From NCBI RefSeq assembly GCF_040222815.1, contig NZ_JAVKCH010000057.1:434001-498000 (forward strand): DNA of 64,000 nucleotides, in the 5' to 3' direction. Both the position numbers and the translations under genes were made by a program. Shown one piece after another: positions 26,522 through 35,357 of this stretch; position 1 is the stretch's first letter, and every line of letters starts with the position of its first letter. Below the pieces are notes generated by a model, which saw only the letters and a program-made list of their open reading frames with translations, was not told the origin of the DNA and did not search any database. Source of the DNA: Imperialibacter sp040222815 (lineage in GTDB: Bacteria; Bacteroidota; Bacteroidia; Cytophagales; Cyclobacteriaceae).

Positions 26522-26558
26522 TAAAAAAAGAAAACCCGAAGCAACAGCACCGGGTTTC
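26522..26558 (-). terminator. Terminator of the eight-gene minus-strand operon
   Basis: On the minus strand, AACCCG and CGGGTT pair around a 12-base loop and lead into TTTTCTTTTTTTAT, about 25 bp after the ridA stop. It marks the end of the transcript that begins at the PSD1 gene. Confidence 0.7.
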
Positions 26559-26581
26559 CATTTTCTTTATACGAGGTGTTT

Positions 26582-27157
26582 TTATTCGACCTCAACAATC
26601 ATTTCCACCTCAATAGCAATGTTGTTTGGCAGTGAGCCCATCCCAACAGCGGCACGGGCATGTTTCCCTCTTTCTCCAAACACTGCCACCATCAGATCGG
26701 AGTAGCCATTGACCACCTTTGGCTGATCGGCAAAGTCAGGTGCACAGTTCACCATTCCCAACACTTTTACAATACGTTTTACTTTTCTTAAGTCGCCAAG
26801 CTCTGCTTTCAATACCGCAAGCTGGCTAATGGCTGTAAGCCTTCCAGCCTCGTAGCCTTGTTCGATAGTTAAATCAACGCCCACTTTCCCGGTGACGTAG
26901 CTGCCATCGGGTTTGGATGGGCCCTTGCCGGCAAGGAAAATTAGATTTCCAGTACGAACGGCATTTACATAGTTGGCTACCGGTGCCGAAGGAGTTGATA
27001 ACTCGATGCCGAGCTCTTTTAGTTTTGCTTCCGGATCATAGTCCGAAGGACCGCTTACCTGAGCTTTCAGTGTATCGGCACCTTCCTTTGTGTTGGAGGT
27101 ACCCGACGAGCAGGCAGTAATAACCCCTAGAAGTCCTACGAATAATAGCTTTTTCAT
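26582..27157 (-). CDS. Exported RidA/YjgF family lipoprotein
   Basis: This 191-residue protein has a lipoprotein signal (lipobox ITAC, Cys16), a 40-residue linker and a complete RidA domain. RidA enzymes hydrolyse reactive enamine/imine intermediates, usually in the cytosol. The conserved arginine that binds the substrate carboxylate is present in HARAAVGMGSLP. Placement outside the inner membrane is unusual and suggests another substrate. It is the last gene of the minus-strand operon, 25 bp after the M14 carboxypeptidase gene, and a terminator follows. Confidence 0.85.
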   Translation of the reverse strand: MKKLLFVGLLGVITACSSGTSNTKEGADTLKAQVSGPSDYDPEAKLKELGIELSTPSAPVANYVNAVRTGNLIFLAGKGPSKPDGSYVTGKVGVDLTIEQGYEAGRLTAISQLAVLKAELGDLRKVKRIVKVLGMVNCAPDFADQPKVVNGYSDLMVAVFGERGKHARAAVGMGSLPNNIAIEVEMIVEVE

Positions 27158-27182
27158 ATTATTTAGGTTAGTTGATAATCAC

Positions 27183-29699
27183 TTATTGGCCGACAAAGAA
27201 AACAGCATTGGCAAACAGCAGCTTTCCGTTGTCCCAAAATGCCCGGAACAATGGATTGTCGGACATGTAGATGACCTGGCCACCGCCCATACGATCAACG
27301 CCAAAAACCAGTGAGTTCTCCAATTCCTTTTGTACCCTGTTGCCAGCAAAACCACTTACAGGTTTAGCCCCTGTCGGGATATAGGCTACATTCCAGGCGC
27401 CGGACAATTTGCCGAACCTGCTTTCGGCTGTTTTCAAACTGAAATAGGAGTTGCCGTAGCCATAAGCCAGTGGATGAGTATTGTCGAGGCTTACTTTGTA
27501 AATAGCGCCGGGGATAATCCCCTGAATGTCGTTTCTCTCACGATCAGCATATTTTACATTAGCATCGGCTTCGTCCCATTTTTCATTCAATTTTTTCAGT
27601 GCTTCTTTTTCGTCGTTATCAGCATAGCGCTTCAGCGAATAGCCGTCACGATCAGCAAAGCTGTTGAGTGCTCCCTGCACCAGAATTAATCTTCCACCGT
27701 TTCGCACCCAATCATCAATCATTTTCATTGAGCCGTCGCCCAGCCCGTTGTATCTGCCGTTTTGTATGATGATCACATCATAGCCCGACAGGTCGAAGCG
27801 GCTGAAATCATCTGTGTCGAGTACACTGATTGGGTAGTCGAGCTGGCGCTCGAAGAAATGCCAGGTTTCGCCAAAAGCCAAAGAGGAAACACCGTTGCCA
27901 GCCAGCACAGCCACTTTAGGAGCATCGATGTAGTGAACGTCGCCGCTGCCGAAATCTTTGCCTGAATCGACAAACCCAGTAGTGGTAGCATCCAGCGAAC
28001 GACCGTATTCCTTGGCCAGTCCTTTCACCAATCCGTCGAAACGGGAAGCATGTTGTTCATTTCCCCGACGGGTAATGATAAGCGTACCTCTTTCGTAGCT
28101 TTTTCCGCCGATGGAGAATGGTGTTTCAGCATAGCGAACTTTCACTTTGTTTTTCAGCAGTTGGGCCAAAAATTTGGCATCTTCCAGCGTTTGCCAGCGG
28201 GCAATGTAGGCGTAGGCTTTGTCGGTTGAAGTTACCTCAGCTGAAGGGGCACTGTACTTACCAGTTCCAGGCGCTATTTTTTCGCTTACAGCATACGCTT
28301 TCAGGCCTTTGGCGTATGGTACGCCCCAGGCTGTGATATCATAGGTGTTGGAATCTTCCACATAAGTGCTTGGCTCAAATAGAATGCTGGCCAAAACGCC
28401 TCTCGGCTGATAGCTGCTTACAACCAGGTCGCTGGAAGTTAGATTGAAAGACTCTGTGGCCTGCGTTTGATAGTTAAATCCTTTTAGCGGTTTGCTTGCT
28501 GCACCTGTTCCATAGGCAATGCCCATAGCGTCGAGCCAATTAGCAAGAGCAGTTAGCTTGTCCGGGTTGTTATCTCCCTTGATCACGAACCCTTTGTATT
28601 TGCCAGGAAAGCTGTTGACGTTGTTACTGAAGAACTTCTGGTACTCCTGAAGTACCTGGCTCTTGTTGGCAACGGTAACTTCCACTGTTGAAACACCGTT
28701 GCTGTGGTGGTGGGCAATTCTGTCTTTTAATGTTAAAGTATCGCCTTCGGCTGTAAGTACGCCTAATCCACCACGTCCGCCGCCACCTTGCTCGTACGTC
28801 ATGCCAATGGCCCCGTTGTACACAGGGTAGGTGTCGCCATAAGAAGGATAAAGCAAATCAAAGCGCTCCTTGGTAAAGTATAGCCAGCCATTTTGGTCAA
28901 AGTATTTGGCGTTGTTCTTACCAATAGTTACCTGGAAGTCATATTGCCATTTGGTGATCAGCTCGTGGTAGGGCCTGGCTGCCGGCGCCATGTAGTAGGG
29001 GCTGTTGACACCCTGCTCATGAAAATCGACATGAATTTGTGGCATCCACTGGTTGTAGACTGCGATCCGCTTCTGCGACTCGATCTGAGTCTGCCATGCC
29101 CAGTCCCGGTTAAGGTCAAACAGGTAGTGGTTAGCTCTGCCGCCGGGCCACACTTCATTGTGCTCTTTGCTTTGAGGGTCGGGATTGTAGTCCTTGTTGC
29201 CGTACTGATTATAGTAATTGGCATAGCGATCACGGCCATCCGGGTTGATGCATGGATCCATGATCACGACACCCTCTTCGAGCCAGGCAGTTTTGTTGGT
29301 GACCAGCTCGTAAATGGTGGCCATGCTGGCTTCCATGGAAACCGACTCGTTGCCATGCACATTATAGCTGAGCCAGATAATTGGAATGTTGGTAGATGGG
29401 CTGCCACTATGCAAACCGGCCCGCTTCAGGTTGTCGGTTCTTATAGTTTCAATATTTTGGTGGTTGGCCTCGCTGGTAACGATGGCATAAACCAGCGGAC
29501 GATCTTCGAAGGTGCGTCCGTATTCTTTGAGGACAACTTTTGAAGAATTGGCCGCCACGTGCTGGTAATATTCCATCACCCGGTGATGGCGGGTGAATCT
29601 TTCGCCGAGTTCGTAGCCAAGAAATTCTTTCGGGCTTTGTACTTGTGCCCTGGCCTGTGTGAATGCCAGACAAAGTAGAAGTAGTAGCAATTTTCTCAT
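27183..29699 (-). CDS. Secreted M14 zinc carboxypeptidase
   Basis: This 838-residue exported protein has a signal peptide of about 19 residues (LLLLLLCLAFTQARA). The zinc-binding pair H-G-N-E in NVHGNESVS, a later His in HVDFHEQG and an active-site-region YEQGGGG identify an M14 peptidase. The C-terminal half resembles a glutamine-amidotransferase-like or beta-rich accessory domain, as in other Bacteroidetes M14 proteins. I chose the ATG at 29697-29699 because the signal peptide begins there. It probably trims peptides at the cell surface or in the periplasm. It lies 87 bp after the ThuA gene and 25 bp before ridA. Confidence 0.87.
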   Translation of the reverse strand: MRKLLLLLLCLAFTQARAQVQSPKEFLGYELGERFTRHHRVMEYYQHVAANSSKVVLKEYGRTFEDRPLVYAIVTSEANHQNIETIRTDNLKRAGLHSGSPSTNIPIIWLSYNVHGNESVSMEASMATIYELVTNKTAWLEEGVVIMDPCINPDGRDRYANYYNQYGNKDYNPDPQSKEHNEVWPGGRANHYLFDLNRDWAWQTQIESQKRIAVYNQWMPQIHVDFHEQGVNSPYYMAPAARPYHELITKWQYDFQVTIGKNNAKYFDQNGWLYFTKERFDLLYPSYGDTYPVYNGAIGMTYEQGGGGRGGLGVLTAEGDTLTLKDRIAHHHSNGVSTVEVTVANKSQVLQEYQKFFSNNVNSFPGKYKGFVIKGDNNPDKLTALANWLDAMGIAYGTGAASKPLKGFNYQTQATESFNLTSSDLVVSSYQPRGVLASILFEPSTYVEDSNTYDITAWGVPYAKGLKAYAVSEKIAPGTGKYSAPSAEVTSTDKAYAYIARWQTLEDAKFLAQLLKNKVKVRYAETPFSIGGKSYERGTLIITRRGNEQHASRFDGLVKGLAKEYGRSLDATTTGFVDSGKDFGSGDVHYIDAPKVAVLAGNGVSSLAFGETWHFFERQLDYPISVLDTDDFSRFDLSGYDVIIIQNGRYNGLGDGSMKMIDDWVRNGGRLILVQGALNSFADRDGYSLKRYADNDEKEALKKLNEKWDEADANVKYADRERNDIQGIIPGAIYKVSLDNTHPLAYGYGNSYFSLKTAESRFGKLSGAWNVAYIPTGAKPVSGFAGNRVQKELENSLVFGVDRMGGGQVIYMSDNPLFRAFWDNGKLLFANAVFFVGQ

Positions 29700-29786
29700 A
29701 TCAATGTAATACAGAGTTTGGGTTTTCAATTGAAGCCCAAGATAAGAGAAAGATAGGAATGGCAAGTTCGGAATTACGCAGGTGGC

Positions 29787-30611
29787 TTACTTGCTGTTGC
29801 CCAGCCAAAGCAAGGCGTTGACCACGAGCTGGTTCTGGGGCGGATTGCGAAAAGTGTATGACAACGTTTTGTTGGTGCCACCTTCGTAATCGATGTCGTT
29901 GTGACCAAAATTGAAATAGATCATTCGATACTTCGTATTAGTCCAAACAATGGGGTAGTAGCCGCTGTGCCAAATTTCATGCTGCTTGGGTCCCGTTCCC
30001 AGGGGAAAACTTGATGAGTCAACCGATAGCAAAATGTTGATGTCGGGATTTTGGGCGAGGTCATTTTCCCACCGGTACCATTCGCTTGGTGACGTTTTGA
30101 AAGTGTCGGGTAGGTCTTTTAATGCAGGATGGTTGGGTGCTTCGTTCCGAAGAATGGCTGAGGTTGGTCGCCAGAATTTGCTTTTATACTGACCGGCGCC
30201 AAGGAACACATTATGGTACCAGTACCAGTCCTGATTAAAATCGGAAGGGGTAAGTGCAAACCCAGCAAAGTGGAAGCCCATCCATGCTCCACCGTTTTTC
30301 ATGTACTTTTCTAGCGCTGCCCTTTGCTCAGGCGCTTCCGGCCGGGTATCGAGGAAAATCACGACGGCGTGGTTGGCCAGGAAGTCGTCGTTAAGATTGC
30401 TCCAGTTGCTGGTCGAGTCGTAAGTGAAACGGTGCTTAGCTGCCTGTTCTTTGAACCATGGGTGTGCTTCTCCCACAAAACTGATATGGGCCTGGTCATT
30501 TTTGGCAGTGAAGAAGGAGATGACTTTGAATTCGTGGTTCACTTTCGGAGATGAGCAGTTGATTGCCCACAGAATAATACCGCTTAAGATCAGAGCCGAA
30601 AACATCTTCAT
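29787..30611 (-). CDS. ThuA-domain lipoprotein
   Basis: This 274-residue protein has a lipobox-type end to its signal peptide (AINC, Cys19) and a ThuA fold, a glutamine-amidotransferase-like domain. Segments such as YMKNGGAWMGFHFAG and the terminal RMIYFNFGHNDID are typical. ThuA proteins have been linked to trehalose and other sugar use, and in Bacteroidetes and Planctomycetes they accompany exported oxidoreductases; their reaction is unsettled. The position is inside the eight-gene operon, 50 bp after the M20 gene. Confidence 0.85.
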   Translation of the reverse strand: MKMFSALILSGIILWAINCSSPKVNHEFKVISFFTAKNDQAHISFVGEAHPWFKEQAAKHRFTYDSTSNWSNLNDDFLANHAVVIFLDTRPEAPEQRAALEKYMKNGGAWMGFHFAGFALTPSDFNQDWYWYHNVFLGAGQYKSKFWRPTSAILRNEAPNHPALKDLPDTFKTSPSEWYRWENDLAQNPDINILLSVDSSSFPLGTGPKQHEIWHSGYYPIVWTNTKYRMIYFNFGHNDIDYEGGTNKTLSYTFRNPPQNQLVVNALLWLGNSK

Positions 30612-30661
30612 GGATAAATGCCTTTAGATATTCTGAATGTTGAAGCTTTTTTCAAGAAAAA

Positions 30662-32101
30662 TCACCTCACGGGCGGAGGCCCTTCAGGTAAAATGGCTTT
30701 GTACACATAATCGCCTCTTTTTTTCAGAAACTCATCCCGCATCGCTTTTCTGATGGACTCGTTTTCAAAAAGGTCAACCATTGTTAGTGCTAAGCTTTTA
30801 GCGGCGAAAACCATTCCTTTGTGCCCGATCGACATGCCGCCGCAGGCAACCACGGCCCAGGAGTGCCACGGTGTGCCAATGGGAGCAGTAGTAGCGACAA
30901 GCGAAATTTCCGGTGTGATCCAGCTGATATCAGCCACATCGGTTGAGCCGCCTGTGGGAAATTCGGCCGTTGGGTCAATGCCTCCAATGGTTCCATCCAG
31001 GCCTTTTTCTTCCATCTTAACTGATCGCTGAATGCCTTTTGCAAACTCAAGCTCTTCCGGTGTGTAACTGATAGGCCCAACTAACAGCATGTTTTTGTAA
31101 AGCACATTGGCACCGGCGATATTGGGCAACTGCTCGTGATAGCCAGATGTGATCGTTAGCTTTGGCGTAACTCCTGCAATCAGGGCCGCCCCTTCTCCAA
31201 TTTCCTGCACCCTTTTATATACGTCCATCATGCCATCTCTGGTGGCATCCCGTACGTACAAACCCACCCGGGCGTAGTCGGGCACAATGTTGGGAGCTTC
31301 ACCACCCTTTTCGATGATGTAATGGATGCGAACGGATGGCTTAATGTGCTCCCGGAGCATGTTGAGGCCGTTAACAAATGCCTCTACCGCATCAAGGGCA
31401 CTCCGGCCATTCCAGGGATCGAACGCAGCATGAGCAGCTTGTCCGGTAAATTCAACTGTTACCTCAATCATGGCCTGACTGCTTTGGGTGCTCGCTTTGT
31501 TTTCTGCATCGGGGTGCCAGTCGAGGCAGGCATCCAGGTCGTTGAACAAACCGGCCCGGGCCATGTAGATTTTTCCTCCAACTGCTTCTTCGGCAGGGGT
31601 TCCGTAAAACCGAACCGTTCCCTTTAGCTTTCCGGCTTGTATCAACTCTTTGATGGCCAATGCCGCTCCAAGACTGCCGGGGCCAAATAGATTATGCCCA
31701 CATCCATGGCCCGGAGCACCCTCTACCAAAGGATCTTTGCCTGGCACTGCCTTTTGTGACAAGCCTGGCAAAGCGTCAAATTCACCCATAATTCCAATGA
31801 TGGGCTTGCCGCTGCCATAGCTGGCAATAAAAGCCGTTGGCATTTCGGCAACGCCCCGTTCGACGATAAAGCCCTGAGCTTCGGCGTAGTCGGCCAGGGC
31901 TTTGGCGGAAACATTTTCTTTCAAGGCGATTTCTGCTGCCTCCCAGATTTTGTCGCTGAGATCAATAAGTTCGGAGGAGTGTTTATCCACCGACTCAAGG
32001 GCGGTTTTTTTGTTGCTAGAGATTTTTTGCGCCTTTTGACTAAAAGAAACAGAAGTGCTTAGCAGGGTGGTGAATAGCAAGAGAACAATGCTCTTTTTCA
32101 T
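30662..32101 (-). CDS. Exported M20 family amidohydrolase (AbgB-like)
   Basis: This 479-residue protein has a signal peptide (about residues 1-22, ending SVSFS). Its M20 metallopeptidase/amidohydrolase domain resembles the p-aminobenzoyl-glutamate hydrolase subunit AbgB. Metal-site regions GAPGHGCGHNLFGPG and GTPAEEAVGG are intact, as is a dimerisation domain. It probably hydrolyses an amide bond between an amino acid and an aryl or acyl group, outside the cytosol. I start at the ATG at 32099-32101, where the signal peptide begins. It is in the operon with the M14 peptidase and ThuA. Confidence 0.87.
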   Translation of the reverse strand: MKKSIVLLLFTTLLSTSVSFSQKAQKISSNKKTALESVDKHSSELIDLSDKIWEAAEIALKENVSAKALADYAEAQGFIVERGVAEMPTAFIASYGSGKPIIGIMGEFDALPGLSQKAVPGKDPLVEGAPGHGCGHNLFGPGSLGAALAIKELIQAGKLKGTVRFYGTPAEEAVGGKIYMARAGLFNDLDACLDWHPDAENKASTQSSQAMIEVTVEFTGQAAHAAFDPWNGRSALDAVEAFVNGLNMLREHIKPSVRIHYIIEKGGEAPNIVPDYARVGLYVRDATRDGMMDVYKRVQEIGEGAALIAGVTPKLTITSGYHEQLPNIAGANVLYKNMLLVGPISYTPEELEFAKGIQRSVKMEEKGLDGTIGGIDPTAEFPTGGSTDVADISWITPEISLVATTAPIGTPWHSWAVVACGGMSIGHKGMVFAAKSLALTMVDLFENESIRKAMRDEFLKKRGDYVYKAILPEGPPPVR

Positions 32102-32166
32102 GATAGGTTGGTTTACCATAGTTATATAAAACAAAGCACCTGACACTGGTGCTTATTTGTTGGGCT

Positions 32167-34308
32167 CTAGTTCAAAAGAATCTCGTCGATAAACACCCAC
32201 CCTGGGTTTCCTTTGGCGTCGTGCCAGGCTGGAAGTTTTGCTACAGGCACAATGTGAAGCTTGAGCACGGCGTATTTTTCCTGAGGCAGATCGAAAGTGT
32301 AGAAGGCAGGGCCAACCGGCAGGTTTTCGGATGGTTGTGCTACTTTATTTTTTTTCCAGAGCTTCAGATTTTTTTCGTCTTCACCATACCAAATGTCGAT
32401 GCTGGCCGGAGGCATGATCCAGCCGCCGGTGTTGTTGAGGCTGCTAATTGTGATCGACTTTTGGGGCACATCGTCGCCAAGGTTGATTTGAACATCCATG
32501 GCTTCACCCTGGTAGCCCAACCAGTTGCCGTCGGTATGAATATTGGTGCCTTTGATGTGGTCAAAAAGCGCCTGCTCCAGCTTGCCTTTGTATTTTGGGT
32601 TCGGGGGAGTCAGCAAGCTAACGCTGGTGGGCGAAATCGAACTTCTAAGAAAAGATTTCGAAACTACGTCGCTGCTGTACCAGCCATCTTTGAACGCTTT
32701 GACGGTAACTATTGTATTACCATCCAAAGGAATCTCGTCTTCGTAGATTGAGGAATTGACGCTATCGGGTGCTGAGCCATCCAGCGTATAACGAAGCGTA
32801 ACTCCGTTGAGATAATGTTTCACTTTCACTGAAATAGGGTCGGTAAAGAAGGCATCGTTGCCAACAATCACCGGGGCTGAAAGCTGAATGACAGTGCCTT
32901 TGTCGTCGAAACCCGACTCAAAAGAAACAGCAGGAAAAACCTCCAATAATTGGCTGACTTCGTTTGCTTCAATAGCCGTATTCCAGATAAAAACTTTGCG
33001 AAGTTCCGAAAGTGACTTCAGCCCGGAGATGCCCGAAGCTGTTACGGCTGTTCCAGAAAGTGACAGCTCTTGCAAATTGGAAAGCTTTGCCAGTGAAGCG
33101 AGCCCTTTGTCTGTCACACCAGTAAAGTTGAGGTGTAGTTTTTCGAGGTTTTCGAAAGGCTCCAGAAATAAGAGATCCTCGTCTTTGACAGGAATCTTGT
33201 TCAGGCTCAACTCAACTATTTGGGTGCGGATTTTTTCAAGCTCTTTTAGTTGATTTGCACCAAAAGCTTCGCTGGAGAAAAAGGTAACGGTGAGTGCCGG
33301 CGAATTCAGCGCAACCGGGCTTATGATCCGATAGTTGGAGTTGAGTGACTCTACCAACTCAGGGTCGGCGGCTTTAAAGTCATAGGCTTTGTTCACATTG
33401 AATTTCGCCTGAGCTATTTGGTAGAGTGGTTGATCCGGCGCAGTTTCGGCTGCCAGAGCTTGAAAAGAAGCCCCGCTGGCAATCCAGGCTTCAAGCACTT
33501 CCTTTTCTTCGTCGGTAAGTTGCGTTTTACCTTCCGGCGGCATATGCTCCTCGACCGATTCCGGCAGGTGAATTCTTTTTAGAAGTAAACTTGTTTCGTA
33601 ATTGACAGAGTCCCAAAGCGGCCCATTCTTTCCACCAGCCAAAATAGCCTCCCGGGTTTCCATCACAAGCTCGCCCTTTGCTTTGAGGCTGTTGTGGCAA
33701 CTCATACATTTTTCCCTGAGAATGGGCTGCACCATGTGGTCGAAAATCACGGCCTCTGCAAAGGGAACATTTTCGAAACTTTCGTCGGGCATCACAGGCG
33801 CCAGCACAAAATTTTCGCCGTGTGTGATATTGGCACCCTGGTGCCCGGCAAGGGTGATTAACACTAATATGCCCACAGGAATAACTTTCGAAAGCAGAGG
33901 CTGGTGATTCCATGTCTTTCGGAACGTGTACCATCCGTAAGATGAAAAAGCAATCAGCGCTCCACCCCATTTGTGCCAGGTCAGGCTTCCTTCAGCATAG
34001 CCGCCTTCTTTTGAGAGCAATAATCCCATGAGTGCTGAAAGAGCAGCCGTAAAACTTCCCAGAAGAAGCAGGTCGTCGGCACGAAGTGATTCATCAGCTG
34101 GTGACTCAGCGGGCGTTTTGCTTACAAATACCAGCAGGGCATAAACAACCAACAGCGCTATGGGGAAATGAAGCAGCAAAGGGTGCATTCGTCCCAGCAC
34201 CTGAAGCCAGGCGGGCGTTGTAAAACTATTTTCGAACACGAGAAGAAAAGCCAGCAAGCAGCAAATGAAAAAGCTACCGTTGGCGAGCAGGCCCCTGAGC
34301 TTGTTCAT
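32167..34308 (-). CDS. Membrane-bound c-type cytochrome with LRR and beta-rich tail
   Basis: This 713-residue mosaic has membrane helices at about residues 10-26, 42-63, 80-99, 113-126 and 142-156 (DUF2231-like). A planctomycete-type cytochrome c module with heme motif CMSCH (201-205) follows, then leucine-rich repeats around 350-460, a chitobiase/FN3-like domain around 480-560 and a discoidin-like C-terminus. The heme and extracytoplasmic domains imply electron transfer at the outer face of the inner membrane. The start overlaps the propeller gene's end by 4 bp (ATGA), so translation is coupled. The partner oxidase or reductase cannot be named from the sequence. Confidence 0.83.
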   Translation of the reverse strand: MNKLRGLLANGSFFICCLLAFLLVFENSFTTPAWLQVLGRMHPLLLHFPIALLVVYALLVFVSKTPAESPADESLRADDLLLLGSFTAALSALMGLLLSKEGGYAEGSLTWHKWGGALIAFSSYGWYTFRKTWNHQPLLSKVIPVGILVLITLAGHQGANITHGENFVLAPVMPDESFENVPFAEAVIFDHMVQPILREKCMSCHNSLKAKGELVMETREAILAGGKNGPLWDSVNYETSLLLKRIHLPESVEEHMPPEGKTQLTDEEKEVLEAWIASGASFQALAAETAPDQPLYQIAQAKFNVNKAYDFKAADPELVESLNSNYRIISPVALNSPALTVTFFSSEAFGANQLKELEKIRTQIVELSLNKIPVKDEDLLFLEPFENLEKLHLNFTGVTDKGLASLAKLSNLQELSLSGTAVTASGISGLKSLSELRKVFIWNTAIEANEVSQLLEVFPAVSFESGFDDKGTVIQLSAPVIVGNDAFFTDPISVKVKHYLNGVTLRYTLDGSAPDSVNSSIYEDEIPLDGNTIVTVKAFKDGWYSSDVVSKSFLRSSISPTSVSLLTPPNPKYKGKLEQALFDHIKGTNIHTDGNWLGYQGEAMDVQINLGDDVPQKSITISSLNNTGGWIMPPASIDIWYGEDEKNLKLWKKNKVAQPSENLPVGPAFYTFDLPQEKYAVLKLHIVPVAKLPAWHDAKGNPGWVFIDEILLN

Positions 34309-35342
34309 GAAACAGGCGTTAGTTTGTATGGGTATACCTGGCCAGAATTCCACTGGGCTACATAAAGATTTTCCTCATCATCGATGCACACATCATGAGG
34401 GTAGGCAAAAACTGCATCGGTCTGGAATAACTCCTTCAGCTGACCAGCCTCATATTCCGGGGCATTCGCAGCAATGTTGGAAACCACTTTGTCATTCTTG
34501 TCGAGAATCGTTACAAACCCAGATTGCTTCCATGGCTGGCTGGCGCTCATAAGCACGGCTGCATATAAGTAGTCGCCTTTGATAACGGGGCGACAAACCC
34601 AGGCCCCAGGAAGGGAAATCGTAGACAGGTATTTTCCATCCGGTGTATACCGCTTGAAAGCCATTTGCTGGCGGGAGCTGACAACCAGCGACGGATTAGC
34701 CGGATCACGGAAATCCATGCAAACGCCGTGGGCGTTGAGGAGGTGGGCGTCTGTATCACCCCGGCCACCAAAGTGACGGATGTAGTTGCCTTTGCTGTCG
34801 TATTGCATAATGAAGTCTTTACCGTAGCCATCGGCCACAAAGATATCTCCATTGGGAGCAATGGCGGTTTCGGTAGGAACGTACTCGTCTGCCTTTGTGT
34901 ATTCGCCTGTTTCTTTTGGATAGTCGAGCGTCAAAAGTACACGACCGTTCATGTCCGTTTTGATTACCTGATGACGGGTGTTGTCGCAAATGAAGAGCAC
35001 CTCGGTGCCATTTTCGTCAAACAAAGTCAACCCATGAGCTCCCGGATATTCCGATCCCCACGTTGAAAGCAGCTTCCCTTTTTTGTCGTAGATAATGACG
35101 TTGTTTTTGGTTTCGTTGGTGAGCAGCAGGATACGGCCTTTGCTGTCCTGCACCATTTCATGGCAGTCTTTCACCGGGTATTTGGTGATGTCGGCCTGGC
35201 TCCATCTGGTGTCGAGCTTGTAGCGCTTTTTACCATGGCCGAGGATAATGTCTTGTTTCGAATTACGGGCGAACAGAGATGGCCCAGCCATTACTGCTGA
35301 AGCTGCCAGTGCACTGTTTCTTACAAAAGTTCTTCTTTTCAT
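34305..35342 (-). CDS. TAT-exported NHL/six-bladed beta-propeller protein
   Basis: This 345-residue protein begins MKRRTFVRNS, a twin-arginine signal, followed by NHL-type propeller blades such as PNGDIFVADGYGKDFIMQYD. A TAT signal means it is folded, perhaps with a cofactor, before export. Related propellers occur in peptidylglycine-alpha-amidating-like and sugar-dehydrogenase-like proteins, but I see no catalytic signature. It is translationally coupled to the cytochrome gene and lies 15 bp after the DUF1501 gene. Confidence 0.8.
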   Translation of the reverse strand: MKRRTFVRNSALAASAVMAGPSLFARNSKQDIILGHGKKRYKLDTRWSQADITKYPVKDCHEMVQDSKGRILLLTNETKNNVIIYDKKGKLLSTWGSEYPGAHGLTLFDENGTEVLFICDNTRHQVIKTDMNGRVLLTLDYPKETGEYTKADEYVPTETAIAPNGDIFVADGYGKDFIMQYDSKGNYIRHFGGRGDTDAHLLNAHGVCMDFRDPANPSLVVSSRQQMAFKRYTPDGKYLSTISLPGAWVCRPVIKGDYLYAAVLMSASQPWKQSGFVTILDKNDKVVSNIAANAPEYEAGQLKELFQTDAVFAYPHDVCIDDEENLYVAQWNSGQVYPYKLTPVS

Positions 35343-35357
35343 CTTTTGGGTGTTCTG

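Noticed and set aside
26379..26561. 60-codon minus-strand frame with a hydrophobic start
   Set aside because: It begins inside the terminator hairpin after ridA and has no independent promoter or homology that I recognise.
28893..29543. 216-codon frame antisense to the M14 carboxypeptidase
   Set aside because: It is a mirror of a well-supported gene; composition reflects the complementary strand, with no domain or start signal.
31983..31992. TTATCCACC and other single DnaA-box-like words elsewhere
   Set aside because: They are isolated one-mismatch words within coding sequence, without clustering or an AT-rich tract.
32149..32751. 200-codon + strand frame over the cytochrome gene
   Set aside because: Antisense to a gene with a heme motif and membrane helices; no supporting signal.
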